NCBI GenBank assembly: GCA_002427505.1
Contig: DIRJ01000012.1
Coordinates: forward strand, 35,301-93,004
DNA: 57,704 nt
Direction of reading: 5' to 3'
Source of the DNA: Mageeibacillus sp. UBA5439
Lineage (GTDB): Bacteria > Bacillota > Clostridia > Saccharofermentanales > DTU023
Shown: one piece after another, positions 1-8,341 of the stretch
How the letters are laid out: each line of letters begins with the position of its first letter
How positions within the stretch are numbered: the stretch's first letter is position 1
Notes under the pieces: model-generated
Told to the model about the DNA's origin: nothing
The model's input: the letters and a program-made list of their open reading frames with translations, nothing else
Database searches by the model: none
Translations under genes and position numbers: made by a program

Positions 1-669
1 GTGCTGGGCGCATGCAAAGTCCTGATTATTCACGATGAAAATGAGAAACGAAGATGGCTGGCAGAGGGCACACCGGATTTTATGCGCATGCTGAAAGTTG
101 AGCAGCTGGGCAGCACTTTAAAAATCAGCGTTGATCAGATACACAAATCTATCTTTAGAAGCAGAAAAATCAAAGGGCAGATCACACTTTATGCCCCCAT
201 GATAAATATGAATCGAATTGCTGTAAACATCAGGGGATCAGGTGATCTGATAAGTCAGGTGAATTTCGAAGAAAGTGATCTGCAGATTTCAGGTGCAGGA
301 GATCTGAAAATGGCGAAATGCGGATTGACAGAAGTAAAAATCAATGGGGCAGGAGACTTCTACGCCACAGAAGCTCATGATGCTAAAATCGCGATTGCCG
401 GGTCCGGGGATGTCACCATAGACCGTGTCAGCGGAAAATATCTATGTAAGGTATCAGGAGCAGGTGATATTGGTTTTCGCGGCGGTGAGTTGGAAGATTT
501 ATCCGTACGCATTGCCGGGGCAGGTGACCTGGATGCAGCTGCAGTCACAGTGGGAAACCTTGACATATCAATGCAGGGCGGCGGCGATGCTGTTATTGGC
601 TGCGTAACAGGCAGGTCCATCGAAAAGCTCTCCCTGGGTGCCAGCCTGACCATACTAAATCGCTCCTGA
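1..669 (+). CDS. GIN domain (DUF2807) surface protein, 5' truncated
   Basis: The protein carries seven GxGD motifs at about residues 79, 98, 116, 134, 153, 173 and 193 of the visible frame, spaced 17-20 residues. This is the repeat signature of the putative auto-transporter adhesin head GIN domain (DUF2807), which is predicted to form a right-handed beta solenoid outside the membrane. Family members usually have a signal peptide or lipobox in front. None is visible, and the frame is open to the first base, so the GTG at base 1 is probably an internal codon and the N-terminus lies outside the window. A hairpin follows 28 bases after the stop. Its role is unknown: adhesin-like or envelope-stress functions have been suggested for the family, but nothing here decides. 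The family call is firm, the function is not. Confidence 0.8.
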   Translation: MLGACKVLIIHDENEKRRWLAEGTPDFMRMLKVEQLGSTLKISVDQIHKSIFRSRKIKGQITLYAPMINMNRIAVNIRGSGDLISQVNFEESDLQISGAGDLKMAKCGLTEVKINGAGDFYATEAHDAKIAIAGSGDVTIDRVSGKYLCKVSGAGDIGFRGGELEDLSVRIAGAGDLDAAAVTVGNLDISMQGGGDAVIGCVTGRSIEKLSLGASLTILNRS

Positions 670-696
670 AAAGAAGATCGGATATTTTGAGTTAGG

Positions 697-725
697 GGCC
701 CGTTGTCAGCGCAACGGGCCTATTT
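697..725 (+). terminator. Hairpin terminator after the GIN gene
   Basis: A perfect 9-bp stem (697-705 with 712-720, loop of six bases) is followed on the plus strand by TATTTG. It ends the GIN gene. The stop codon of the convergent sulfatase gene (706-708) lies inside the hairpin, so the two genes share it. The U-run is weak on both strands. Confidence 0.6.
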
Positions 726-2808
726 GTGCGTAATAATCCTGATCAAGAATTAATCTGCTGAAGTAAAAACGATTGTGCACGATATCATTGATCGATGCAA
801 TATAGTCTTCCGGTATGGATTCGAGACTATAAGGGGCATGTACTTCAAAAGTGCCTGTTGATGAAGTATAGCGGCCATACTCCGAAAGCCAGCTCAGGTC
901 GTTGAACAAAACCAGGCCCGGGCTGTCAGAAAGTATGTCTCTTCCCATCAGCAAACGTGAATCGTAGGGAAGGCCCATAAGATTATAGATGGTCGGCATC
1001 AGGTCAATATTGGCAGCAGGCTTATTAACTTCAACCGGCTCCATGCCATCAACGTAAATAATGCCGGCACTGCGGTACAATTCAAATTGATGATCAAGAT
1101 CTTCACCGGCGAACTCATTCAGACTGGCATCCGACAGACCATAGGGATAGTGATCTGCACCCAGAACGATCAAAGTGTGGTCAGCGATACCCGCATCACG
1201 CAGGCGTTCCAGCAGATAGGTCATGGCATCTTCAAGTTCCAGATTGCAGGCAATATAACTCTTTGCCTCTTCTGACATTGGCAGGTTTTCCACCCGGTGC
1301 CAGTTCTTGGTCACCATGGCGTTGCCGATACGTGTATAGGCAGCGTGGCCACTCACTGTCAGATAGTAGACATTAAAGGGTTCCTGATCAATCCATTTGT
1401 CGACAGATAGTTCCATCATCTCCAGGTCAGATTCCGGCCAGCTGGGCGTCACATCCAGACCCCTGCCCAAAGCATAATAGTCATAGCCCATGGCCGGGTG
1501 TGAAACATCACGGGAATAGTAGTCAAAAGTATGATTGTGGAAGGCATAGGAAGCATAATCCGGCAAACGGTTCGGATAACTGAATGCCTGATCACAAGAA
1601 GCTATCTGGTACAGGCTCCACACCCCGTCTTTAGGATACAGACTGGTCAAAGCTACGTATTCACCATCATAGGTGGAAACGCTCCAGATCGGATTATAGA
1701 AATTTTTAAGATAAAACCCTTCTGTCATCATCTTGTATAATGTCGGTGTCAGCTCGGGGTCAGGTACAAAACGGGAGAAACTCTCTGCTGTAATCAAGAT
1801 CAGATTGTAGCCTTCACACATCCCTGTGTATTCATTCTTAGTAGTCGCTTCAACAGTGGAGAAATACTGGTCCATCTGCGCCAGAATCTGGCTGTCACGA
1901 CCGGCAGCAAGAGCATCAAAATCAATATTAAGCACGTTAGGAGAATCATCAATTACAGCCGGATCTGTCTCAGTCGGAACCTCTGTTTCCGCCGGCTTTG
2001 TACTATTGGTATTAGTGCTTGTCCCCGGTGGATTCTCGTCGGTCGGCAAAGTCGTTGTCATTGTCGGCATGGTCGGAAGTGTGGGATCAGCATAATCATC
2101 GTGTAATTTATCCTGTGTTCCTTTGATTTCAAAAATAGAATTACGCAGATCAATACCCATAGCCGTATATGTGCCAAAATATTCGGATGCCTGATATGGA
2201 CGATTAAGATAGAAAAAATACTCACGCGCAACTTCGGTCTTGGGCAGGAAAAAGAATGTCAGATGAACTGCTGCACCGATCACTAAAGCAGAGATCAGGG
2301 GCAGAAAGCGTTTCCAGCCCATACTGCTTTTGAAGTCACTTCTCGGTTTGGAAAGCAGGAAGGCAAAAATGATTACCGGCAGCAAGAGTAAGATGATTGC
2401 CCAGAGCTTATTCCAGATCAGCTGGAGGATAAGGTCCATAAACTCAACCACCTGAGCGCCGCGCCCCACCGAACTCAGAATAAAATACGTACGGAAAAAA
2501 CTATAATAAACCAGTTGACCGGAAATGAAGACTGTGGCGGCTAATAAGAGAATATTCATCACTATCCTGCGTGCTCGGGGCGGAATGATCACAACTATGC
2601 CCCAGGCAAAGATCCCGTTAAGAAGTGAGAAAAACAAAACAGCGAAATAATTGGGATTGAAGCCGCCGGTTCTGGTTAGAGCATTCATGATCGTTTCCTG
2701 CCAGACAAAATAAAAAATCATGAAAATCCCAAGCACGAGGAAATGTCTGCGGGCATCTATATTTCTATATTTTTCTTGCAGATTATTGAACTGTTCTTTT
2801 AGTTTCAA
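706..2808 (-). CDS. LtaS-like membrane-anchored sulfatase-fold enzyme
   Basis: Numbered from an in-frame ATG at 2838, five membrane segments lie at about 33-50, 64-86, 93-112, 145-163 and 178-198. A Thr/Pro-rich linker (about 245-300) and an outward-facing sulfatase/alkaline-phosphatase-fold domain follow. The domain shows NLILITAES (metal-binding Glu), STYDGEY (position of the catalytic Thr) and GADHYPYG (Asp-His metal ligands). This is the layout of lipoteichoic acid synthase and related phosphoglycerol or phosphoethanolamine transferases. The substrate cannot be read from sequence. The ATG at 2838 has no ribosome binding site, whereas a TTG at 2808 has GGAG eight bases upstream, so I placed the start there. 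The gene stands alone, converging on the GIN gene. Confidence 0.8.
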   Translation of the reverse strand: MKLKEQFNNLQEKYRNIDARRHFLVLGIFMIFYFVWQETIMNALTRTGGFNPNYFAVLFFSLLNGIFAWGIVVIIPPRARRIVMNILLLAATVFISGQLVYYSFFRTYFILSSVGRGAQVVEFMDLILQLIWNKLWAIILLLLPVIIFAFLLSKPRSDFKSSMGWKRFLPLISALVIGAAVHLTFFFLPKTEVAREYFFYLNRPYQASEYFGTYTAMGIDLRNSIFEIKGTQDKLHDDYADPTLPTMPTMTTTLPTDENPPGTSTNTNSTKPAETEVPTETDPAVIDDSPNVLNIDFDALAAGRDSQILAQMDQYFSTVEATTKNEYTGMCEGYNLILITAESFSRFVPDPELTPTLYKMMTEGFYLKNFYNPIWSVSTYDGEYVALTSLYPKDGVWSLYQIASCDQAFSYPNRLPDYASYAFHNHTFDYYSRDVSHPAMGYDYYALGRGLDVTPSWPESDLEMMELSVDKWIDQEPFNVYYLTVSGHAAYTRIGNAMVTKNWHRVENLPMSEEAKSYIACNLELEDAMTYLLERLRDAGIADHTLIVLGADHYPYGLSDASLNEFAGEDLDHQFELYRSAGIIYVDGMEPVEVNKPAANIDLMPTIYNLMGLPYDSRLLMGRDILSDSPGLVLFNDLSWLSEYGRYTSSTGTFEVHAPYSLESIPEDYIASINDIVHNRFYFSRLILDQDYYAQIGPLR

Positions 2809-3018
2809 GGAAATCACTCCAATCCGTACTGTGACCATACTTACACGAGAGCAAAGCCGGTCGATTATTTCTTCAATTGATCACATCATATCATTTCCGG
2901 AATTTTGACAGATTTGTCTGCTATTGCTGTGTCATGTCGACAATATTACTCCTTTCACTAAACACCGGCAAATTACTATTTAGAGACAGGTCCATGCAGG
3001 GACCGCGAAAGGATTACT

Positions 3019-4110
3019 ATGAAGGCAGTAGTTTTAATTGTGGAAAACCGGCCAGCTTATCGTCTGCGTCTTTTGTCCGGTCTGCAGCAGTCCGCGTCCG
3101 ACTATGACTGTATTGCCGTCTCTGACATTCAGGAACTCAATGATCTGGACGAGGACAAATTCAATCGGGTAGCTCTGATCCTGACAGCAGAGTTTTTTTC
3201 GCCCCATCTGGCCGGGATTTTTCCCGGAGTTTTACGTCTGGAATTAACAGATAAAGCCCCTGATGAATTTTCAACAGAGATCCTGGAAGAAATTTCCGGA
3301 AGGTTCAGCAAGGATTCAGCCGACAAGATTCATCTCTATCTGCCTGAGCTGATGGAGCAGGGACGCTGCTGCCTTTCCCGTCAATCATCTGTCGCCTGCA
3401 TCAAAGATATCATCGCCGGAGTTCTGACCAGGCCTTTGGCTGCACGCAAAAATGAAAATACTGAAGCAGGCATAGAATTGCGTAAACCGAAGGAGGTCGA
3501 AACTGTCTCCAGCCAGACTGACTGTTCACTCGGCTGCTTATTTTTCTTTTCCCGCAGTGAACGGATTAAAGCCTCTGCCTGCCTGCTCACAAGCGGGAAG
3601 AGGAAAGCTCACGACATGATTTATCTGCCGCTGATGCCGCTCTACGATATGGCTTACCCTTTTCGCACCGGCAGCAGGCAGACACTGGGAGACCTGCTTC
3701 TGACTATCAAAAACGGCCGCATTCCTGACCATGAGGAACTCGGCAGTTATCTCTACCTGCATGACGACGGATATTACACCTTTCCCTGTCCTAACCGGGC
3801 GGACGATTTGATCTGCGCGGACACAAGAAGTCTGCGCGAGCTGATCGTGATGCTGAAAAAATACCTGGGAACCCGCGCCGCTCCGGCTCATTCTCTGATT
3901 GAAGCGGCCGGTTTGACTTTAGAAAAGCATGCCATGTTAGCGGCACTTTGTGATTATGTTGTGATTGAAACCCCGGCAAAAACGACAGATGCCGCTTTAA
4001 TGGCTCAGCAGGAACTGGCAATTTTTCTCAGCAAGCTGCCTTCTTCCTGCGAAATCTATGAAAGCAGTCAGATAGCCAAACTAAGTGAGGAAGCGCCATG
4101 GTTTTATTAA
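3019..4110 (+). CDS. Degenerate CpaE/TadZ-like protein without P-loop
   Basis: At 363 residues this is the first gene of the Tad/Flp locus. It overlaps the CpaF ATPase gene by 13 bases, so the two are translationally coupled. The C-terminal two thirds read like the ParA/MinD-type CpaE proteins of clostridial Flp loci: a hydrophobic strand (LGCLFFFSR), then a YLPLMPLYDM block, a TLGDLLLTIKNG block, and a late CDYVVIETPAKT strand before a helix. The deviant Walker A (KGGxGKT) is absent; the corresponding loop reads FFFSRSERIKAS. TadZ/CpaE proteins place the pilus machine at the pole. This one probably cannot bind ATP in the family way and may be a pseudo-ATPase scaffold. AAAGGA lies five bases before the ATG. 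The assignment rests on context plus block order, so it is moderately sure. Confidence 0.6.
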   Translation: MKAVVLIVENRPAYRLRLLSGLQQSASDYDCIAVSDIQELNDLDEDKFNRVALILTAEFFSPHLAGIFPGVLRLELTDKAPDEFSTEILEEISGRFSKDSADKIHLYLPELMEQGRCCLSRQSSVACIKDIIAGVLTRPLAARKNENTEAGIELRKPKEVETVSSQTDCSLGCLFFFSRSERIKASACLLTSGKRKAHDMIYLPLMPLYDMAYPFRTGSRQTLGDLLLTIKNGRIPDHEELGSYLYLHDDGYYTFPCPNRADDLICADTRSLRELIVMLKKYLGTRAAPAHSLIEAAGLTLEKHAMLAALCDYVVIETPAKTTDAALMAQQELAIFLSKLPSSCEIYESSQIAKLSEEAPWFY

Positions 4111-5225
4111 ATTATAAAGAACAGCAGGCATTCATCCGCAAGATAGTGACACAGCACAATGCCGAAACCTTGGCAGATTGTGGAGTTTTGAAGCAAATTA
4201 TTGTTAACGAAGTGCGGCGGCGTTCCCGGGGAGCAAAACTGAGTCTGCAGCAACAATCCGATATGGTCGACCTGATCTACAACGCGATGACAGGTCTGGA
4301 TGTTTTGCAGCCATACTTCGAAGATCCCGAGATCACAGAAATTATGGTTAACCGGCCTGATGAGATCTATATAGAACGGCAGGGCCGGATGCAGCAAATG
4401 GACTTGCGTTTTGACTCACGGGAACACCTGGCCAATGTAATCAGCAGATTCTTCGGACGGGCTAACAAAGTCATTCACGAGCGCTCTCCTATTGCCGACA
4501 TGCGCTTGCCGGACGGGTCGCGCGTGCATGCAGTACTGCCGCCGGCGGCTCCGGATGGGCCGATCTTATCTATCAGGCGTTTCACCGGCATCCTGCCTCG
4601 CATGAGTGCTCTGGTCGCCAACGGAACTCTGTCGCAAAGTGAAGCAGATTTATTGCAGGCAGCAGTGGTGGAACGGCAGAGCATTTTTATCAGTGGCGGA
4701 ACTGCCTCAGGAAAAACCACGATGCTCAACGCCTTAGCAGCCTATATTCCTCCCCATGAACGGATTGTCACCATCGAGGATGCTGCTGAACTCGAACTTT
4801 CGGGCAAGCATAACCTGGTCCGTCTGGAAGCGAGAAAGGCAACTTTTGATGAACGCGGCACTATCACACTAACTGATCTGATCCGCTCTTCTTTGCGGCT
4901 AAGACCGGATCGTATCATCGTCGGTGAAGTACGCGGCAAAGAAACATACGACATGATTCAGGCCATGCAGACCGGACACCCCGGTTCCATGTCGACCGGT
5001 CACGGCAATTCCCCTGTAGACATGCTTGACCGTCTCTCTCTTTTTCTCATGACTGCATCCGATTTGCCCTGGGAAGCCAGCCGCCGGATGGTGGCCTCAG
5101 CGCTAGATCTCATAGTTCATTTAAGACGTGACTCGTCAGGACAGCGCCGCGTTGAGGAGATTATCAAGATCAATGGTTACGACAATGGCAGCTTCATGCT
5201 GGAGCCCTATCAGAAAGGAGGGTAA
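4098..5225 (+). CDS. cpaF: CpaF/TadA-type secretion ATPase of the Tad/Flp pilus
   Basis: At 375 residues the length is typical. It is the cytoplasmic hexameric ATPase that powers Flp pilus assembly. Visible motifs in order are the N-terminal CpaF region (DPEITEIMVN, about 77-85), Walker A GGTASGKTT (200-208), Asp box RIVTIEDAAEL (222-232), Walker B RIIVGEVRG (272-280) and His box TGHPGSMSTGH (292-302). All catalytic elements look intact, unlike the CpaE-like neighbour. It overlaps the upstream gene by 13 bases and is followed two bases later by the fused platform protein. A GspE/PilB ATPase is unlikely, because the tetracysteine zinc region is absent and the neighbours are Tad-like. Confidence 0.93.
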   Translation: MVLLNYKEQQAFIRKIVTQHNAETLADCGVLKQIIVNEVRRRSRGAKLSLQQQSDMVDLIYNAMTGLDVLQPYFEDPEITEIMVNRPDEIYIERQGRMQQMDLRFDSREHLANVISRFFGRANKVIHERSPIADMRLPDGSRVHAVLPPAAPDGPILSIRRFTGILPRMSALVANGTLSQSEADLLQAAVVERQSIFISGGTASGKTTMLNALAAYIPPHERIVTIEDAAELELSGKHNLVRLEARKATFDERGTITLTDLIRSSLRLRPDRIIVGEVRGKETYDMIQAMQTGHPGSMSTGHGNSPVDMLDRLSLFLMTASDLPWEASRRMVASALDLIVHLRRDSSGQRRVEEIIKINGYDNGSFMLEPYQKGG

Positions 5226-5227
5226 GG

Positions 5228-6772
5228 ATGAGAGATATTTTTCTGTCCCATGGGTCTGTTTACCTGCGCTTTTCGGTTTTAGGCCTGATCTTAGCAATTG
5301 TGCTAGGCATCCCTTATGACCTGAATATCGTAAGAGAGCCGGTATTTTTTATCATAGCGGCTCTGCTCTTAGGCCTGGGTTTTTCATTTATGTGGCAGTC
5401 TTCTAATCAGGAGAGCAAAAAGAAACATTATCTGCACTTTCTCTCCTATCTGAGCGGACGTTTGAGCATGGGAGTCAGTTTAGAGCGGGCACTCTACGAG
5501 TCGGTTGAACCGCTGGCAAAAGAACTGGGACAGCACCAGCTGCTGATTCGGGCACTGAAGTCGCTGCGCAGTAATCTCGACGCTCAAATGGCTTTAGATA
5601 ATGTCCTGCAAATTTTTGCTGAAAAGATGAACTTGCCTGTATGTACAGAAGATATGCGTCTTTTGAGCCTGATGGCCGGGGCGGGCGGCAAAGTTGAAGA
5701 TTTTATTAAACAGCGACAGCGTTCATTGGCTACTCAGATGTCAATTCAAGCAGATGTTGCAACCGAATATAAGGGAAAATCTACAGAATCAGCCCTGATG
5801 TCGGCAATGCCGTTTTTTATGGCTTTTTCCTTTATGCAGAAAAATGTTCAGGAATCAAGTTCTGCGACTCCCGTTCAATGGCGGGGTCTTCTGTTTGTCA
5901 CAGCTGTCTTTGTCATTTTGCTGGTAATGCAGACTGTATCCTGGCGTGAACCGGCAGCTGCCAGGAAGAAGAAAGTAAGGAAGCCGCGCCGAAACAAGAA
6001 AAAGAGAAGTAAAAACACAGAACTTAAATCCGGTCGCTGGACAAGGACTCTGAAACATCTATATTTGGACTTGCTCCCGGGGAATCTGGGTCTGCACTTA
6101 TCTGAAGCAATGGCAACAGTGTCCCCCGATGGTGAAGCATCCTGGACGCGGCACTTCAATGAAAAGAAAGTTGCCCTGGTCTGGGGTCTGGTACTTTTTC
6201 TTGCTTCACGTTTGTTTGCTCTGGGATCAGTTTCTGTGAATATAATACTGGTAATCTGTCCCTGGATTCTGCATGACCTCACTCTCATAGCCAAGGCCAG
6301 AAACATGCGTACTGATTACAGATACAACGCTCCCACTACTATCAGCAGCTTGGAAATTCTACTGTCCAGCCAGCTAACGCTGGAACGGAGTCTGCAGATA
6401 CTGGGTCAAAGCTCCGCTCTGTCAGAGTCTGACGACAGACCCCTGCAAAGAGATATCAGGCAAGCAGTTCAGCTGCTCGACAAGGGATACAGCGGCTATG
6501 ATGCTGCTCATTTTTTGGCGGAGAGATGTCCCATACCGGAAATTCAGTCAGCTCTGCTATTGATGGCGCGTTACAGTCAGCAGGGCGGTACGGAATTGCT
6601 TGAGCTTTTACACTTGCAGACACAGCAGATCTGGCAACTCTTTCGTCATACACAGCGCGGCATGATGGAGCATCGTATGATGCGCTTAATCATCCCCATG
6701 GCTCTGGATTTGTTTGTGATAATTGCAACCATCGCTCTGCCCTTCATCAGCGATTTTGGCAGCATGCTTTAG
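5228..6772 (+). CDS. Fused TadB-TadC inner-membrane platform protein
   Basis: At 514 residues this is about twice the length of one Tad platform subunit. The N-terminal half (about 1-240) has two N-terminal membrane segments, a cytoplasmic helical domain with the pattern LSYLSGRLSMGVSLERAL, and a further membrane segment near 223-239. A very basic linker (about 244-268, rich in Lys/Arg) joins it to a second half with membrane segments near 315-350, the equivalent pattern SSLEILLSSQLTLERSL and a final membrane helix near 485-508. These match TadB and TadC (T2SS F domains), which are normally separate genes. The reading frame is open throughout, so the fusion is real in this sequence. It lies two bases after cpaF. 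The role is to anchor the ATPase and extrude the pilin. Confidence 0.85.
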   Translation: MRDIFLSHGSVYLRFSVLGLILAIVLGIPYDLNIVREPVFFIIAALLLGLGFSFMWQSSNQESKKKHYLHFLSYLSGRLSMGVSLERALYESVEPLAKELGQHQLLIRALKSLRSNLDAQMALDNVLQIFAEKMNLPVCTEDMRLLSLMAGAGGKVEDFIKQRQRSLATQMSIQADVATEYKGKSTESALMSAMPFFMAFSFMQKNVQESSSATPVQWRGLLFVTAVFVILLVMQTVSWREPAAARKKKVRKPRRNKKKRSKNTELKSGRWTRTLKHLYLDLLPGNLGLHLSEAMATVSPDGEASWTRHFNEKKVALVWGLVLFLASRLFALGSVSVNIILVICPWILHDLTLIAKARNMRTDYRYNAPTTISSLEILLSSQLTLERSLQILGQSSALSESDDRPLQRDIRQAVQLLDKGYSGYDAAHFLAERCPIPEIQSALLLMARYSQQGGTELLELLHLQTQQIWQLFRHTQRGMMEHRMMRLIIPMALDLFVIIATIALPFISDFGSML

Positions 6773-6874
6773 GGTCAAATTGACGGCCATCAGCCGCCTT
6801 TGTCTGCAAGAACTGCACAAGTCGCCTGCTACAGGAGTGCAAAATAAAAACATCAGAAAAAAGGAGAAGTAAAA

Positions 6875-7096
6875 ATGAAAAGTAAGATTTCTAAAAAGAA
6901 CAAAGTACTCAGTCCGGGATCTGCTGATCGCAGTCTCAGACTAGCTGCTGTCGGAACTCTGGAAGTTGTGATTATAATTGCTGTCCTCTTAGCTGTTGCT
7001 CTTCTCTTTCGCACAGAGATCACAAAGTTTTCCAAAAGTTTATTTGAAAGTGCTTTTAACACCAATTATGTGGAGCTATTAAAGCCAACTGCATAG
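6875..7096 (+). CDS. Flp1-like type IVb pilin (small)
   Basis: A 73-residue protein with about 27 mostly basic and polar residues, one hydrophobic helix (VVIIIAVLLAVALLF) and a short tail (FSKSLFESAF). This is the Flp1-like class found in Gram-positive Tad loci. A Glu precedes the hydrophobic core (GTLEVV). Counted back, this Glu is at +5 if cleavage falls after Ala (AA|VGTLE) and at +3 if it falls after Gly, so the prepilin peptidase site is not the textbook Gly one. GGAG lies nine bases before the ATG. The gene is 102 bases after the platform gene and seven bases before the longest frame of the FHA gene. It is the only pilin seen; TadE/TadF minor pilins are missing from the window. Confidence 0.7.
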   Translation: MKSKISKKNKVLSPGSADRSLRLAAVGTLEVVIIIAVLLAVALLFRTEITKFSKSLFESAFNTNYVELLKPTA

Positions 7097-7132
7097 ATTG
7101 ACATGCAAGTATCCGGGGAGGGAGAGGCAGGT

Positions 7133-8341
7133 ATGGAAAGAGGGAACAGAAAAATTTGGTATTTTTTGCTGAATCATTTCGCTACTGACCTGCCCGCTGC
7201 AGATCCTGAACAAGAGAACAAGATCCTGCGCTATCCTCCGGCTGAGCTTTTGCGCAGCAACTGGTATCTGAACCGGAATGTTTTGACAGTTCAGATTGAT
7301 GACAGAAATCTCAAAACTCTGCTGGAACTGGATCCGGAAAAGATGAGGAAGTCCGACTTAGGTCTGGAAAGATTTCTGTCAGTAGTAAGAAACTGTGAGC
7401 GTCTGGAGGAGGAACTTCTGAGTGTAGATGAAATGTTCCTTCATCCGGCGCTCATTCATTTTTCCGCCTCTGCGAAAATCCTGACTTTACCCTTCCCTCC
7501 GGGCATGATCACTGCCGGTACTCCACACAACGGACTGGCACAGCCGTGGATATTTGCGTCTGCTGATACACAAGATCCGGGCAAGTCCGGTCTGTCCTGC
7601 CTGCTGGACTGGCTGGCAGAACATTACTCTATAGATCATAAGGCAATCAGGGAACTGATGCCCTTGTGTCAGGAAGGAGATTACCAAAGACTCCGTCTGA
7701 CATTGTCAGGAAGCAAAGAAACAAATAGAAGCAAGGCCTTAGATCTCAGCCCGGCAGAAAGCAGAAGCGAAGCATCCCAGCACTGTGGCAGCAGTAAAAA
7801 TAAGCAGCTGCAGCTGAGTCAGGAACAAGCCAATACAGACAAACGAAGAAAGAAAACTATGAATATACCTGCCAATACTAAGAAGATTGAGAAGAGCCCG
7901 CCGGAAGTTCAGGCGCCAGACAAGAAGCGGGGAGGTCTCTTCGGCGGCCTGCGTTCGCGCTATGCGCGTGATTTCCAACAATCGGAAAAAACAGCCGATC
8001 TGGTCCTGGAGGATCCCTTCTTCCGCATGGCCTGCCTGTCCGAGGGCTTGCCGGGAAGTAAAGAGGAAAAACTGGGCCACCGCGCCTTTATTCTGATTGA
8101 CGAATTTTTAATCGGACGCGACTCGGATTTAGTTGATTTCTGGATCGATTCGCAAAATGTCAGTCGTCAGCATGCCCGCATCACCCGGCGGCAGGGCAGT
8201 TTTTTTCTTGAAGATCTCGGCTCCCGCAACTCAACCTTGCTGGACGGTAAAAAAGTCAATAAGCACAAGGAGTATTTGCTACCCGACAAGTGCCGCCTGA
8301 CTTTTGCTGACAAGGCTTATTACTTTGAGGCCAACAGTTAG
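7133..8341 (+). CDS. FHA-domain protein with N-terminal DUF6382-like region
   Basis: The C-terminal part is a forkhead-associated domain that binds phosphothreonine: GRDSD, then SRQHARI, then LGSRNSTLLDG. The Arg, Ser-x-x-His and Asn residues needed for phosphopeptide binding are present. The N-terminal 110 residues resemble the DUF6382 region that accompanies FHA domains at the end of clostridial Flp loci (LERFLSVVRNCERLEEELLS, FLHP). A charged, low-complexity linker lies between. There is no membrane segment. The longest frame starts at 7103, but GGGGAGGGAGAGG at 7115-7127 sits just ahead of the ATG at 7133, so I chose that start. The protein probably senses phosphorylation to control the pilus machine. 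No Ser/Thr kinase is in the window. Its stop codon directly abuts the upp stop codon. Confidence 0.8.
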   Translation: MERGNRKIWYFLLNHFATDLPAADPEQENKILRYPPAELLRSNWYLNRNVLTVQIDDRNLKTLLELDPEKMRKSDLGLERFLSVVRNCERLEEELLSVDEMFLHPALIHFSASAKILTLPFPPGMITAGTPHNGLAQPWIFASADTQDPGKSGLSCLLDWLAEHYSIDHKAIRELMPLCQEGDYQRLRLTLSGSKETNRSKALDLSPAESRSEASQHCGSSKNKQLQLSQEQANTDKRRKKTMNIPANTKKIEKSPPEVQAPDKKRGGLFGGLRSRYARDFQQSEKTADLVLEDPFFRMACLSEGLPGSKEEKLGHRAFILIDEFLIGRDSDLVDFWIDSQNVSRQHARITRRQGSFFLEDLGSRNSTLLDGKKVNKHKEYLLPDKCRLTFADKAYYFEANS

